A DNA stretch of 64,000 nt from Notamacropus eugenii (GCF_028372415.1 NC_092872.1:280863206-280927205), one strand, 5' to 3'; positions 41,975 through 52,760 are shown, counted from the stretch's first letter. Program-made: numbers and translations. Notes: generated by a model not told the origin, from the sequence alone.

Positions 41975-42125
41975 GGTCAGGCAGACAGACAGACGCACGC
42001 AGACAGGCAGACAGATAAACAGGTGGATGGATAGGCAGATAGACAGACAGACAAGCAGTTGAACAGGCAGACAGGTAGATAGATGGACAGGCAGACAGGT
42101 GGACAAACAGGCGGGCAGACAGGAA
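41975..42125 (-). repeat. Degenerate (CTGT/CCTG)n tetranucleotide repeat
   Basis: On the plus strand CAGACAGACAGACGCACGCA, then GGCAGATAGACAGACAGACA and GGCAGACAGGTGGACAAACA: about 150 bp of CAGA/CAGG units. The minus strand gives artificial Cys/Leu/Ser-rich frames. Confidence 0.92.
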
Positions 42126-42744
42126 GAAGGGCCAACAGATGCATAGGCCTGCTGAACTGCTTCTCTCCACAAAGTTGCTCATCTGAATTCTTTTTCTTAT
42201 GAGAAAGGATGAAGCCACTCAATGGGCTTCTGAGCAATGAGAATAACCCAGGCCTGGTCAAAAAGTGAAAGGAATCACTGCTATTTACTTTGTGTTGGGA
42301 AATGTTTTCATTGTACACTTGGCCTCAAGATAGTTCATCTCTCTGATAGTTCATTTCTCTGAATTACCAAAAAATCAAGAGAAATCCTAGGCAAGGAAAG
42401 AAAAAACCCAACAACCCAGCAGATTCTGGTTTTCAATAAAAACATAAATGTTAAAATGACTAATTTGGGGAAAGGCATTGGGGAAGGGAGACGCTGATTT
42501 AGCTTTCATTCCCCAATATAGCAAGGCCACCCCCCCCAAGTCCAGATCCTAAAGGTGCTGAAGCATGGCAGATAAAGTGATTCATTTTGAATTGAGGAAA
42601 GAATTTTGCTTTTTTCCCCTCTGAGAGAGAAGCTGAAGCTGAAGATTTGAGCTTTGGAAGCAGCCACAGTGTGAGATTCTTGTCTGCTCTGGGGTTCCTT
42701 AGGACTTGGTCCAGGATTTTCTCCATGAGCTGAAAGCCTTTGCT
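42126..42744. other. Unclassified intron 3 sequence
   Basis: Nothing recognised; contains ATCTCTCTGATAGTTCATTTCTCTGA-type short direct repetition near 42335. Confidence 0.45.
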
Positions 42745-43065
42745 CAGAACAGGCAGAGCTGCCAGAGGCCAGCCTCAGGGACTCAGCATGGGGGTGGGAG
42801 GGACCCCCTCTCCACTACCCCTGAAAGCAACCATTCTTCCAGCCCCTGCTTGTAGACCTCATTGGGGGACCCCACCATGTCCCAAGGCAACCCACCCCAC
42901 TTGTAGGAAATTTTCCCTTCTCCCAAGCTGAACACTGCCTCTCTTCAGCTTCCCCTAAGGCTGAGATCTGCCCTCTGGGGCCAGGGTGAACACGGCTAAT
43001 CCCTTTTCCACTTGACAGCCTTTCAAATACTTGTTGGCAGCCATCATAGCTCCCTCCTCCCTCTG
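42745..43065 (-). mobile_element. L3/CR1 LINE 3' region, antisense
   Basis: AGATCTGCCCTCTGGGGCCA, AATCCCTTTTCCACTTGACA and GCCTTTCAAATACTTGTTGG match antisense CR1/L3 ('ctgccctctggagcc...ccctcttccacatgacagcccttcaaatacttg'). Confidence 0.75.
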
Positions 43066-43470
43066 GAAAGCCCTATACAGCCTGCCTTTCTTCCGTTCTC
43101 TTGGACTTTACTTTCCCACCTACACTCTCTGATCTAGTCAAACTGTCTTCTCTTCCTTCATAACATGTCATATCCCATTGTCCTCTTTTTGCCCTGGCTC
43201 TTCCCCATGCCTGGAATGCATTCCCTGCTTACTTTTATCTCAGAGTCCCTGTCTTCTTCTGCACAGAGCTTTTCCTGATTCCTCTTCTGCCATTCTGCCT
43301 TCTCAGACTACCCTGTATCTCAAAGCTTTGTGTAGATTTTAATTTATTCATTCTGTATTTATGTTATAGATATTTTTATATGACCAGTGTTTGGCACATA
43401 ATAGGTGCTTAATAAATGCATATTGACTGACTGACATAGTAGGTGCTTAATAAATATTGATTGATTGATG
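43066..43470 (+). mobile_element. L2 LINE 3' region
   Basis: CCATGCCTGGAATGCATTCC, CACAGAGCTTTTCCTGATTC, GTGTTTGGCACATAATAGGT and GCTTAATAAATGCATATTGA. The last 30 bp are repeated once (CATAGTAGGTGCTTAATAAA at 43435), a small tail duplication. Confidence 0.87.
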
Positions 43471-44094
43471 AAATCTCTCAGGTTCCTCTAGCAGATTATT
43501 TGATAGTGTGACCCCCAGACCCTTCCCCATTCCCACAGTCCTCCTTTGCCAACTTGTCGGAGCTCTGCTTTCCTGTCAGAAGGTCACATAAGGACAGGAA
43601 GCTTGGCTTGAGTCCCAACTGCTGAGATGACTGAAGGTTTATTAGGCATGGTTGTTTCTCACATACAAAGAGCAGGGCTCCTTGTCTCATCTCCTGGAGC
43701 ACAAATGGTTAACATCATTGGGGTAGGAGTTATAACTGCCATCTATACAGTTCCTATTGAGATTGAGTCTGGAGTCTAATACTGGTCAGTTTAATTTTAC
43801 AATATGTGCTGTGTGTAGAGCCCTGGGGAAAGATTGAGAACATCTTTAAAACATTGGCCCTGCCCTCATGGAAAGGCATGAGACATAGCGGCCTGTTTTT
43901 CTAGAATGTCTGGATCTACAGTGTCCATTGTTCTCAGAATTTACCCCCTTGTCTGTCCACCCTCTTGCCTTGCCAGTCTGTGACCTTGGCTTGCTCTCCC
44001 CTTCTGCCTTCTCTGCTCCTCCTCCATGAGAGCTGCTGAACACACCGAGAAGAGAGCACACCTCTCTTTAGATCTCCCCCATCTTCAGTCCAAC
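43471..44094. other. Unclassified intron 3 sequence
   Basis: No recognised gene; may contain worn L2 body at its right end. Confidence 0.45.
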
Positions 44095-44925
44095 TTCACT
44101 GGGGGCCTGTGGGACATCTCACTCTGGTTGGCCTGGCCTGGAGACATCTCAAGCTCTGCATGTCCAAAATCGCCCTCATTATTTTCCTGCTCAAACCTTC
44201 ACCTCTTCCAAGCTTTCCTGTTCCTCCTGAAGGAGCTACCGTCCTTCCAGCCTCCCAGGCTTATCACCTCAGCATTATCCTGGATGTCTCTCTTTCCCTC
44301 ATCCACACCTGTAGTGCACAACATCCCTCCTTCTGACCCCTCCTCTCCACTCTGCTCCCTCTTGGGCCACCTATCTCCGACCTCAGACGTCTCCCACCAC
44401 AGCCCATCCTCCAGACGCCTGACAGAGTAGTCTTCACTAAGTAGAGATCTAACCTTGGACTCTCCTAGCTGGACAACTCCAGGGGCTTCCTGTTTTCTCC
44501 AGGATGAAATAAAAATTCTTGTTTCACTTTGAAAGCCCTTTCTTCACCTCAGCCTACCTTTCCAGGCTTTTTGGACCTTACGGTCCTCCTACACTCTGAT
44601 CCAGCCAACTGGCCTTCTTTCTTCCTCACTCAGGACCCTCTACACTCTTTCTTTTCTTTCATGTATCCCTCATAAGTCCCCTCTCAAGCAGCAGCTTTCC
44701 AAGATTCTCCCCAGCTGCTAATGCACTCCTTCCCACATGACCTAGTTTTTTAAACACAATTTTGTATATATTTGTATTTATTCACGTAACACTTAAGTTG
44801 TACTTGTACCTATTGTCTCCCTTGTTAGAATGGAGGCTCCTTAGAGTGAGAATTGTTTTCCTCTTTGTATCTCTATCCCACAGTTCCTCATACAATAGCA
44901 GCCACATAATAAATGCTTAACTTGA
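44095..44925 (+). mobile_element. L2 LINE, ORF2 C-terminus to 3' end
   Basis: GCATGTCCAAAATCGCCCTC, CTGGATGTCTCTCTTTCCCT, TCCAGGGGCTTCCTGTTTTC, AGAATGGAGGCTCCTTAGAG and CATAATAAATGCTTAACTTG run in L2 order over about 830 bp. Confidence 0.87.
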
Positions 44926-45054
44926 AATAGGGCAAAAAACCTGTCTTTCCAAGGAAGTCTATTTCACTGTGGATAGTTCTAATTCCTTAAATCTAGTTCC
45001 TTAAATCAAACTGAAATCTGCTTCTGCATTTTTTTCTTTCTGAAGCCAAGAAGA

Positions 45055-46290
45055 GGTCTAATCAACCAACAATCAATAAACATTTTCCAAGTGCCTACTA
45101 TGTGACAGGCACTAAGCACTGGGAATACAAAAGAAAGCAAAAGACAGTCCCCACCCTCAAGGAGCTCATAGTCTAATTGACGAGAAAACATGCAAACCAA
45201 TATGTACAAAACAAGCTGTATGCAGGATAAAAAGAAAATAAGAGGGAATTAAGAGGGGCTGGGGAAGGCTTCCTGTAGAAAGGAATTAAAGGAAGCTAGG
45301 GAAGTCAGCAGGCAGAGATGAAAAGGAAGAGCATTCCAGGCATGGGGTCAGCCAGGAAAAGTGACTGCAGCTGAAAGACGGAGGCTCTTGTTTGTGTAAC
45401 AGCAAGGAGGCTGGTATCATTGGATTGAGTGGTGTGTGTTGGGGAGTAAGATATGAAAAGACTGGAAAGGTTGGGCCATGTATGAAGTGCTTTGAATATC
45501 AAACAGAGGGTTTTGTATTTGATCCTAGAAGTAACAGGAAGCCACTGGTATTTACTGAGTAGTGAGGTGATATGGTCAGACCCGTGTTTTAGGAAAATCA
45601 CTTTAGTGACTAAATAGAGTGGGGAGAGACTTGAGGCAGGCAGACCACCTACAGCTATTACACCAGATCAGGTATGAGATAATGAGGCCTTGCACCAGGG
45701 TGGGGCCAGTGTCAGAGGAAAGAAGGGGGCAAATTGGAGACATGCTATAAAGGTGAAATCTATGAGAGATACTCCAGGGGTGAAACCTATAAGAGATACT
45801 TCAAGGAGGTGAAATCTATGAGCATATTGCAGAGGTGAAATTAACAAGAGAGACTTCAGAGGTGAAATCTGCAAGAGATGCTGGGAGAGGTGAAATTGAC
45901 AGAAGATGTTACAAAGGTGAAATTGACAGACCTTGGCAATGTATTAGATTTGGGGGGGTGAGAGATAGTGAGACCTAGGGTGTGAGTCTGAGGGACTGTG
46001 AGGATGGTATTGCCCTGTACAGTAATATGTAATATAGGAGATGGGGCTCAGGTTTAGGGGAAGAGAGAATGAGTTCAATTTTGGACATATTGAATTATCC
46101 AGTTGGAGATGGCTGAAAGGTAACTGGAGATGTGAGATTGGAAGTCAACTGAGAGACTGGAGCAGGACAGGTAGATTCATCAGCATAGAGATGGAAACTA
46201 AATAAACTAAATCCATGGGAGCTGATGAGATCAGCAAGGAGACAGAGAAGGAGTAGTCAGAGAGGGAGGAGGAGAGCCAAGAGAGCTTTC
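45055..46290 (-). mobile_element. L2 LINE, antisense, with internal tandem array
   Basis: About 1.2 kb. Minus-strand frame HITSLLSKYQWLPVTSRIKY is the L2/CR1-type ORF2 C-terminal block (HVTPLLKTLHWLP...). Nucleotide order TATGTGACAGGCACTAAGCA, GAGCATTCCAGGCATGGGGT, GAGGTGATATGGTCAGACCC, GTTCAATTTTGGACATATTG and GATTCATCAGCATAGAGATG is antisense L2. It is interrupted at 45741-45930 by repetition of its own sequence. Confidence 0.88.
45741..45930. repeat. Tandem array, about 7 units of 26-28 bp, inside L2
   Basis: Units share RAGGTGAAATCTATGAGAGA with a variable link (CTATAA, CTCCAG, CTTCAAG, TTGCAG, CTTCAG, CTGGGAG, TTACAA). The L2 has this motif once, so the array arose by local amplification after insertion. 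Units differ from one another by several bases, so the expansion is old. Confidence 0.85.
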
Positions 46291-46309
46291 TTCCATAGGA
46301 TGCTCCTTT

Positions 46310-46445
46310 AGATGTTTCAACTCTCCTCCCCCCTTTCCTTCTGTAGGCTAAATATCCTTAGCTAATCTTCCTTGGCACATGTGGTCTTTGCTGCATTCAT
46401 TATCCCAATCACAGCCTTTTTTGACTCCTCGACCTCTTGGGAATG
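46310..46445 (-). mobile_element. L3/CR1-like fragment, antisense
   Basis: CTAAATATCCTTAGCTAATC and CCTTGGCACATGTGGTCTTT resemble antisense CR1 ('ctaaacatccccagttc...catatggcatggtctcc'). Weak. Confidence 0.4.
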
Positions 46446-46484
46446 TTCCATTGGGAAGGTGATAGTGCTTTAGTTGATGACCAG

Positions 46485-46625
46485 TCAGTGACACTGCCAA
46501 CATTATTATCTCTACTTTTCATATGAGGAAACTGAGACTCAGGGAGGTTATATATTCCTTCCTCTTGGTTACTAGTGAGTGGTGGACTCAGGTCTTAGGA
46601 CTCAGAGCCCCACAGTACTGTCTAT
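46485..46625 (-). mobile_element. SINE copy, antisense
   Basis: ATTATTATCTCTACTTTTCA, ATGAGGAAACTGAGACTCAG and GGACTCAGGTCTTAGGACTC. Confidence 0.72.
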
Positions 46626-47419
46626 TCTCCAGCATGTCTGCTCAAATTTTCTTAATAGAGGGGAGCAGCCACTCTCCTTTAGGTTATCTTTAGTTATGCA
46701 GGAATATAATTCCTGGCTGTGTAGGTCTAGACCAGCCCTCTAAATAAACGGGCAGACCTGATCAGGAATGAGATAGGAATGAGACTAGCATTCTGTTCCC
46801 ACTCAGTTCAACTTGTCTGTCACTTGCCCTATTGAAAAGCCTGGTCTCCACATACATATTTATTACTGTCCTTTAAAATTCAAAGGCCACCGGAAGATGT
46901 TTATTGATGTGACTGATCTTTTAGTGGCTTTAATAATACTGAAAGTCAGCCCTCCCTCCTTTTGTTTATGCCTCAAAATTCCAACTACTCTTGCCCCTCT
47001 GGCAACTCAGTAGAGGAAGTTACTTTTCCCAGCCTTGATGATGAGTTAGACAATTTTACTCACAGTTTTCATTCTCCTGAGAACTTGTCATTTTATGCTT
47101 TGTGGCCCCTTTACCTCACTAGGAGAATATTGGTTTTGAAAAGTATGATTTTGGTAGCTGGGAGCAGCTTGGAGTCTCTGTAGATGTTCAGTTTCATCTT
47201 AGGCTCCTCCTGTTCAGTTGTCGGCCTGGCTTGTGGTCCCCCATCCCTGATGTACAGGCTGAGGTTCTAACTCATCTGGATGCCCACTTAGCTGCATAAC
47301 CCCATCTGAGCATCAGACAACCTTGATTCGCTAGATTTGTCCCTTGTGGATGGCAAAGCTAGTCTTTTTTGAGGGGCCACAGGTCTCATGGAAGTCTCCA
47401 CAGCAGGCAGGGCCAGATT
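46626..47419. other. Unclassified intron 3 sequence
   Basis: Short open frames at 46813-47183 carry no motif. No known repeat assigned. Confidence 0.5.
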
Positions 47420-48100
47420 AGAAATGTCAGTCAACCTTAAGTGAATTGAGCTCAGCATCCCTTTGCACCTTGAGTTTGCCTAAGCCATGGTTGTCTTGTG
47501 TTGGCTCGCTGGGTGATGGACAGTAATGCCTCATCTAGGCAGGTTATTCTCCTTCTCAGCTTGCCATTCTGGGGAGGTCAGCCTGGGAGAAGCAGAATTA
47601 ATGAACATGTCTTAAAAGAAGGCTCTTAAGAACCTGGCCTGTCACCTCAGGTGAGTTAGGGGGAAAGAAATAAGTTGTCTCCCTATAAAAACAACTGGTG
47701 CCCAAGAAACTTGGGCCACGGTTTGACCTCTGGGTAATAGGAAATGTGCCAGGTTACTGTGGAACTAATGGAGTTTTCTTTCTCAAGCAGCTATTAGGGG
47801 TTAATTATTAGCAATTAGGGGTGAGCCACAGAAGCTTTGAACCTACTGTCCTTTCCCAGAAGCCTTAATTGTCCTCTCCCACTGTATTAGCAACTGGAAA
47901 CCATCTGCCTGCTTTGATCTCCCGGTTAATCATTGAGGTGTCTACACGGGGCTCCCTCTATGGGGGCTGCTCTCTCTGACTTCATTGATGACTCCCCCCT
48001 GAGCAGCAGGTCTGTCACAAACAGAGTGAGGGCATCAGTCTTTTTTAGGGATTTTATGGAGCAGGCACTTCTGTCAAATAGCCACCCTTTGTTTTTCCCC
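47420..48100. promoter_or_regulatory. Candidate conserved non-coding block (intron 3)
   Basis: About 680 bp without repeats: CAGAATTAATGAACATGTCT, GGGGTTAATTATTAGCAATTAGGG (47798-47821; two homeodomain-type cores), CCTTAATTGTCCTCTCCC and CCGGTTAATCATTGAGGTG. A 166-codon open frame at 47933 has no motif and no convincing splice context. Regulatory role is inferred. Confidence 0.38.
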
Positions 48101-48174
48101 TTTCCACGTCCCATTCATGGGGACCCTTTATCCTTGATGAACAGCCACCCAAACCCCGGGGTCTTTGCTGCCTC

Positions 48175-48305
48175 TTACAATATCAGAGCCAGAAGGGACC
48201 TCGGCAACCATTGGGTCCAACACTCTCACTGTACTGAGGGAGAAACCAAGGTCCAGAGAGAGGATAGGGCTTGTCCCAGGTCACTTAACAAGTTATTGGT
48301 GGAGG
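48175..48305 (-). mobile_element. SINE copy with 'agccagaagggacct' head, antisense
   Basis: CAGAGCCAGAAGGGACCTCG, TTGGGTCCAACACTCTCACT and GTCCCAGGTCACTTAACAAG. Confidence 0.72.
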
Positions 48306-48524
48306 TTTCCTGGCCCCCACCCAGACCAGGGTTCTTTGCCCTGAACCTCAGGTCTTTCCAGCTCTTGAGGGTTAGGGATCAAACTGGGGCCCAGGAAAAT
48401 GTAGTGACCTGCCCCTGGGTGACCATGGGGTGAGGGCATCAGTCCAGGACTCACAGGCAAGCAGACAGCAGAACTCAGGCTTGTATTCATGTCCATCAGT
48501 GCTGAAATCAGCAGCTGAACCATC

Positions 48525-48730
48525 TGCATGGTGCTGGTATAGTGGAACTAGCCCTGATCTTGCAGTCAGAGGACCTGGGTTCGAATCTTGCCTCTACTAC
48601 TGGCCACCAGGATGACTTTGGGTAAATTCCTTGACCTGCCTGGGCCTCAGTTCCTTCATCTTTCAAATGAGGAAGTTGGACTAGATTCCATCTGAACTCC
48701 CCTCCAGCTTTAGGCCTGGGATCCCACAGT
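48525..48730 (+). mobile_element. tRNA-derived SINE/MIR copy
   Basis: TGGTGCTGGTATAGTGGAAC, GACCTGGGTTCGAATCTTGC (good box B), GCCTCAGTTCCTTCATCTTT and GTTGGACTAGATTCCATCTG, 200 bp before exon 4. Confidence 0.85.
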
Positions 48731-48930
48731 CTGGTGGCCCATGTAAAGGCCCCCCAAAATATTGAGTGAGTGAGGAGTAGAGACTCCTGGGCTGAACCCC
48801 CACAGACTTTTGCTAGATTCTTTGGCAGGCCTGAGGGGATGACAAAATGCAGGAAAGACAGAGGGTGCCATTTCTCCAGAGAGGGGCCAGGGGTCCGCAG
48901 CCTGTTAACACTTGTTGCTTTTGTTTCCAG

Positions 48931-48994
48931 ACGCTACTACAAAGAAACCGAGGGCCTGATGCTTGATGTTGGCCCGTACATGAAGGCCCTGGAG
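48931..48994 (+). CDS. LHPP: LHPP exon 4 (residues 160-181)
   Basis: Short fourth coding exon, 64 bp, acceptor TTTGTTTCCAG and donor GTAGGA. It encodes the end of Gly160, then RYYKETEGLM (161-170) and DVGPYMKALE (172-181), which match human LHPP apart from one or two residues. It ends in phase 0. Intron 4 that follows is the shortest in the window (1,313 bp) and holds a CT-rich repeat about 160 bp before exon 5. Confidence 0.96.
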
Positions 48995-49082
48995 GTAGGA
49001 GTCTTCCCACTGTGTCTGTGCTTCCCCTTGGCATATGGATTAGCTGCCATCCCCATCCTCATCCGCATAGCAATAAAAATAA

Positions 49083-49315
49083 TAATAAAATGACAGTAGT
49101 AATAATAATGGCTAATAGTGAAAGTTGCAGAGTGCTTTACAGTTGTTCTCTCATTTGATCCTCATGACCACTCTGTGAGATGGGTGCTGCTATCCCCATT
49201 TTACAGGTGAGGAAACTGAGGCAGACAGAAGTAAAGTGATTTGCCCAGGGTGACATACCTAGGGTGGTGTGGGAGCCTGGGCCTTCCTGACTTTAGGGCC
49301 CCTCTCTGCCTGCTA
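49083..49315 (-). mobile_element. MIR-type SINE, antisense
   Basis: GTAATAATAATGGCTAATAG, TCATTTGATCCTCATGACCA, TGAGGAAACTGAGGCAGACA and GTGATTTGCCCAGGGTGACA, just after exon 4. Confidence 0.82.
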
Positions 49316-49324
49316 CGTGGTTGC

Positions 49325-49525
49325 CTCCAATAATAAAGTGATTTGTGCCCATGACTGCTTTACGTGCATGAGTTCATTTAGTCCAAAGAACTCCCTCTGT
49401 GGGGTGAGCCGCGTAAGTACGATTGTACCCATTTTACAGGGAAGGAAATTGAGGACCTGAAGTACACCCAAGGTCACACAGCAAATGAATGACTGAGTTG
49501 GGATGTGAACAGCCATCTTCTGACA
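49325..49525 (-). mobile_element. Second MIR-type SINE, antisense, in tandem
   Basis: CAATAATAAAGTGATTTGTG, CCCATTTTACAGGGAAGGAA and CAAGGTCACACAGCAAATGA, directly after the previous copy. The two differ too much to be a recent duplication. Confidence 0.72.
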
Positions 49526-49549
49526 TAGGGGTGCTGGTGTGGGACAGCA

Positions 49550-49745
49550 AGGCTCTGGCTTAGGAGTTGCTGGTCCTCACTGTTTCCTGACTCTGCCACT
49601 TCCCTGGGTAACTTTAGGCAAGCCCAGCCCCCACTCTGGGCTCCAGGTTTCCCATATGTAAGATAATGGGATTAGCTTTGAGGACCTATCTTAACCTAAG
49701 CCCTAGCAGCCTATGACCTTGATGACCTTGCTAAACCTGGGTATC
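49550..49745 (+). mobile_element. MIR-like SINE copy
   Basis: TGACTCTGCCACTTCCCTGG, TAACTTTAGGCAAGCCCAGC and CATATGTAAGATAATGGGAT. Confidence 0.65.
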
Positions 49746-50008
49746 TTTGACCATGTCCGACCAGAAGGTGAAGGGAGAAGAGCAAGAGGAGAAAGGGAGA
49801 AAAAGAGAGAAAGGAGAAAAAAGTAGCAGCCACTGGGGGGCACCTGGGGCACTGCCCACTCCAGACTTGAGCCCTTTATCCCTGGTGCCCAGATGTTAAT
49901 GAGGAACTGTGACCCACCCAGGGAAAGCCTGCACAAAGGGAGTTCCACAATGGGAGTTTTGTCTGAGAGGCTGGACATGAGGGTTCCTAAGTGGACCAGA
50001 GGTCCAGA

Positions 50009-50151
50009 TCTCTCTCTGTCTCTCTTCGTCTCTTTGTCTCTGTCTCTCAGTGTCTCTGGCTCTTTCTGTCTCTGGAACTTTCTGTCTCTTTGTCTCTGTG
50101 TCTCATTCTCTCTCTCTAGCTCTGTCTCTGTGTCTCTGTCTTTGTGTCTCT
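50009..50151 (+). repeat. (TCTCTG)n-type pyrimidine repeat in intron 4
   Basis: About 140 bp of TCTCTGTC/TCTTTGTC units, ending about 157 bp before exon 5. In the pre-mRNA it is a long UCUCU-rich run of the kind bound by PTB-family proteins. Confidence 0.9.
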
Positions 50152-50307
50152 CCTATCACCATCATCCACATCAGCCCTGTAATGTCCTGTGCTTGTGTGG
50201 TTCTTCATTCAAGGTCATGGGTAGATGGGACTAATTTTTCATGGCCAGTGCCATTGGCCCTCATGGCTTTGGGCTGGAGCTTCACCTGTTGTTCTCTCTC
50301 TTCCCAG

Positions 50308-50400
50308 TATGCCTGTGATATCCAAGCCGAAGTGGTGGGAAAACCAGCCCCTGAATTCTTCCAGGCAGCCTTAAAGGAAATGGGTGTGGAAGCTCATGAG
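50308..50400 (+). CDS. LHPP: LHPP exon 5 (residues 182-212)
   Basis: Fifth coding exon, 93 bp, a multiple of three in phase 0-0, so skipping it would keep frame. Acceptor TCTTCCCAG, donor GTGAGT. It carries HAD motif III: K193 in EVVGKPAPEFF (189-199), the lysine that stabilises the phospho-aspartyl intermediate (K189 in human numbering). It encodes the return from the cap to the Rossmann-like core, ending at MGVEAHE (206-212). Losing this exon would remove a catalytic residue. Confidence 0.97.
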
Positions 50401-50889
50401 GTGAGTTGTACCAGAGGAGCTGCCCTGCCCAGCACCTGGAGGATCCCAGGGCCATTTTGTCTCCCCCTCACTCTCCTTCCTGGCCTTCAGCCTTTGATAC
50501 CCTCTCCCCACCATGCTGACCCCCAGTCAGCACACCGCTCAGTGCCGTAGCTCTGACATCGATCCATCTGCGTCTCAACAGGTAGATCTTGGGAAGTTCA
50601 GTTGATTTGGGCAGTCTCATGCAAAGCCAAGTAGGGTCATGGAGTGACCATTCTGGTGGACATGATGAAGAGATGTGGGCAATGGTAGAATTCTGTGGGT
50701 TCAGGGCTCACTGAGCGAGCAGACCCAAAGCATAGGCGCTCATGAGCAGGATAGTCTGCTAGTACATCCCCATGTCTGCCGCTAGTCAGTCTCTTGGGTC
50801 AGTGGCTTAAACAGGGTCTTAGATTTCATACTTGTCACAGACCTTGGAGGGAGCACCTCCTGACTCTTTGAATGATCGAGTCAGGTCCC
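50401..50889. other. Intron 5, first part, unclassified
   Basis: No repeat or gene signal recognised. Confidence 0.5.
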
Positions 50890-51260
50890 CCAAGTATTCA
50901 CATCCATCTAGTATCTGCTACGTGTCAGGCACTGGGGTGGTCCTGAGGCTGTCAATCCAGAAAGGAGACAGACCCCGCCCTCCAAGCGCTTACAGTGGGG
51001 CGGAGGGAGGTCATCTATACAAGGTGGATGAGTAGATACAAAGTAACTTCTGGAGAGTGCATCAGGAAGGGAATTTTGTCAATGGTAGGATAGGGTTCCC
51101 AGAGGACATTCCACAAAAGAAGAAGGGAGTGTCCTGGGAACATGGGAGGGACAGGCTGATGAGACCCTGGGGAGAGGTGGTCAGCAAGGGAGCTTGGACC
51201 CAGGATGGTCATGCTCTTTGACGTAGCAATGGTGATGCTCATCTGATTATCGATCACTGA
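50890..51260 (-). mobile_element. L2 LINE 3' region, antisense
   Basis: ATCTGCTACGTGTCAGGCAC, GAGACAGACCCCGCCCTCCA and GTGGATGAGTAGATACAAAG are the left part of antisense L2; similarity fades to the right. Confidence 0.65.
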
Positions 51261-51879
51261 ATAAGAGGCAGCAAGATCTCAACAAATTAGAAAAATGGGC
51301 CAAGTCTCAGAAGAAGTGACCTAGAGACAAATATAAAGTTCTTTGTTCCTTTCTCTCTTCTCCCTTCCCCCTTTCCCTGTGTGCAGAGGACTGTGCCAGA
51401 CCCTTGTGGGTGTCCCCACATAGGTAGATAGCCCTGCCTCAGTTCCCCCACTGGCCTTAGGACAGCACTTCATGATCAGTTCTGACTCCTTGATTCCACA
51501 GCACCAGGTTAAGAATGAGAGCCCAAGGGCAGAGAGCAGGGGTGGGGGGTGGGGTCAGTCTTTTACCTAATGGGGGAGACTAGAGTAGGGAGGCAGCAGG
51601 AGGGAGAGGGGTTGTAGCTTCCTAAACTATGGCACAGTCACATCTTCAGTGTCTGCAAAATTGTGCTCCATTCTTGCAGCTTAGAATTTCTCTGTCATTG
51701 TGTAGCCCTGTGGCCCCGTGTGCTCCTGGGCCCTTTCTGGGATGCTGTCCACTTGTCTGCCTATCTGTCTGTCTTCCCCTGGCCCTCTCTCCTCCCCACA
51801 GACTCTGCTTCTTGATTGCCCTCCTCACTGTGATGTCCGTCCCAGTGACAAGCGATTGAATCACCACCAAGTCTCACTC
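51261..51879. other. Unclassified intron 5 sequence
   Basis: Nothing recognised. Confidence 0.5.
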
Positions 51880-52610
51880 CCCTCTCCCCCATGCCCCTTC
51901 TCAGATGTTCCATAATGGGCTCCTCCAGCATGTGGGGAGATTTAAAAATCAGTGATTTCCCAATTAGGCTGTTTCCAATGAAGTGGTATATGAGGGAGGT
52001 GATCATTTTCCATTTATATTTTTCTTCCTAATGACAGTCACTATGGTGAACTCTCTCCCAACTGTCTTGCCAGGCTGTGGTGAACGTTAAATTTTTCAAG
52101 CTGCTATAATCAATAAAGTTATCACGAGTCATTTCCCTTGATATCTGCTCCTGTCCAAGACCCTGCCTTGCCTCGTCCTGCCGAGATGTTTCCAGCCGGC
52201 TCTCAGAATAGATAGAGCTCCCCCAAATCCAATTTTCATTTTAACCTTTCCTTGGTGGCAGAGAAATAACAGATTGGTGGTATTCCTTCAATAGATTAGA
52301 AATTCAAACCTCTTAGAGGTAACCAGGCTCTTCATAGGATTCATAATGAAACAAAGAGTAACCTGCCTTAAAGGTTACCTGAATCCTAAAGGCCCTTGTT
52401 TCAGCCTGCTAGCCCTGGGTGCATTTATGGCTTTATTCTAAACTAAAATCAAGTTTAGGTCTTGGCAATTTCTGCGATCATAAAAAAATATTCTATCTCT
52501 AGTAAATTATTCTGCTTCAGCTGACAATTGCTCCCATGCATGAACCTTGTTTAGTTAATCCAAGGGCAGATTCTTAATCTGAATGCCTTCAAAGGAGGAG
52601 GAGAAAGGGG
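51880..52610. promoter_or_regulatory. Candidate conserved non-coding block (intron 5)
   Basis: About 700 bp free of repeats: CAGTGATTTCCCAATTAGGC, GCTGCTATAATCAATAAAGT (HOX/PBX-like TAATCAAT), CCAATTTTCATTTTAACC, AATAGATTAGAAATTCAAAC, TTCTAAACTAAAATCAAG and TTGTTTAGTTAATCCAAGG. The AT-rich, high-complexity texture resembles vertebrate enhancers; not testable here. Confidence 0.4.
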
Positions 52611-52629
52611 GTAAGTCATTCATTAATTT

Positions 52630-52760
52630 CCCCAGTAGGCACAGCTTAGAATCCTAATGCCATATTCCAGGCGTTGGGAGGGGCACAGTCTCTGACCTCA
52701 GGGAGCTGCCAAATCTGGCAAGGGTGATGAGGTGTGCACACAGAAAGCCTAGTTCACATT
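52630..52760 (-). mobile_element. L2-like fragment, antisense
   Basis: CCATATTCCAGGCGTTGGGA and GTCTCTGACCTCAGGGAGCT. Short and diverged. Confidence 0.45.

Noticed and set aside
41874-42318. Cys/Leu/Ser-rich 79-114 codon frames on the minus strand
   Set aside because: Product of the CAGA/CAGG tetranucleotide repeat.
47933-48433. 166-codon open frame as an alternative LHPP exon
   Set aside because: No homology to LHPP or any recognised family; the right part overlaps an antisense SINE.
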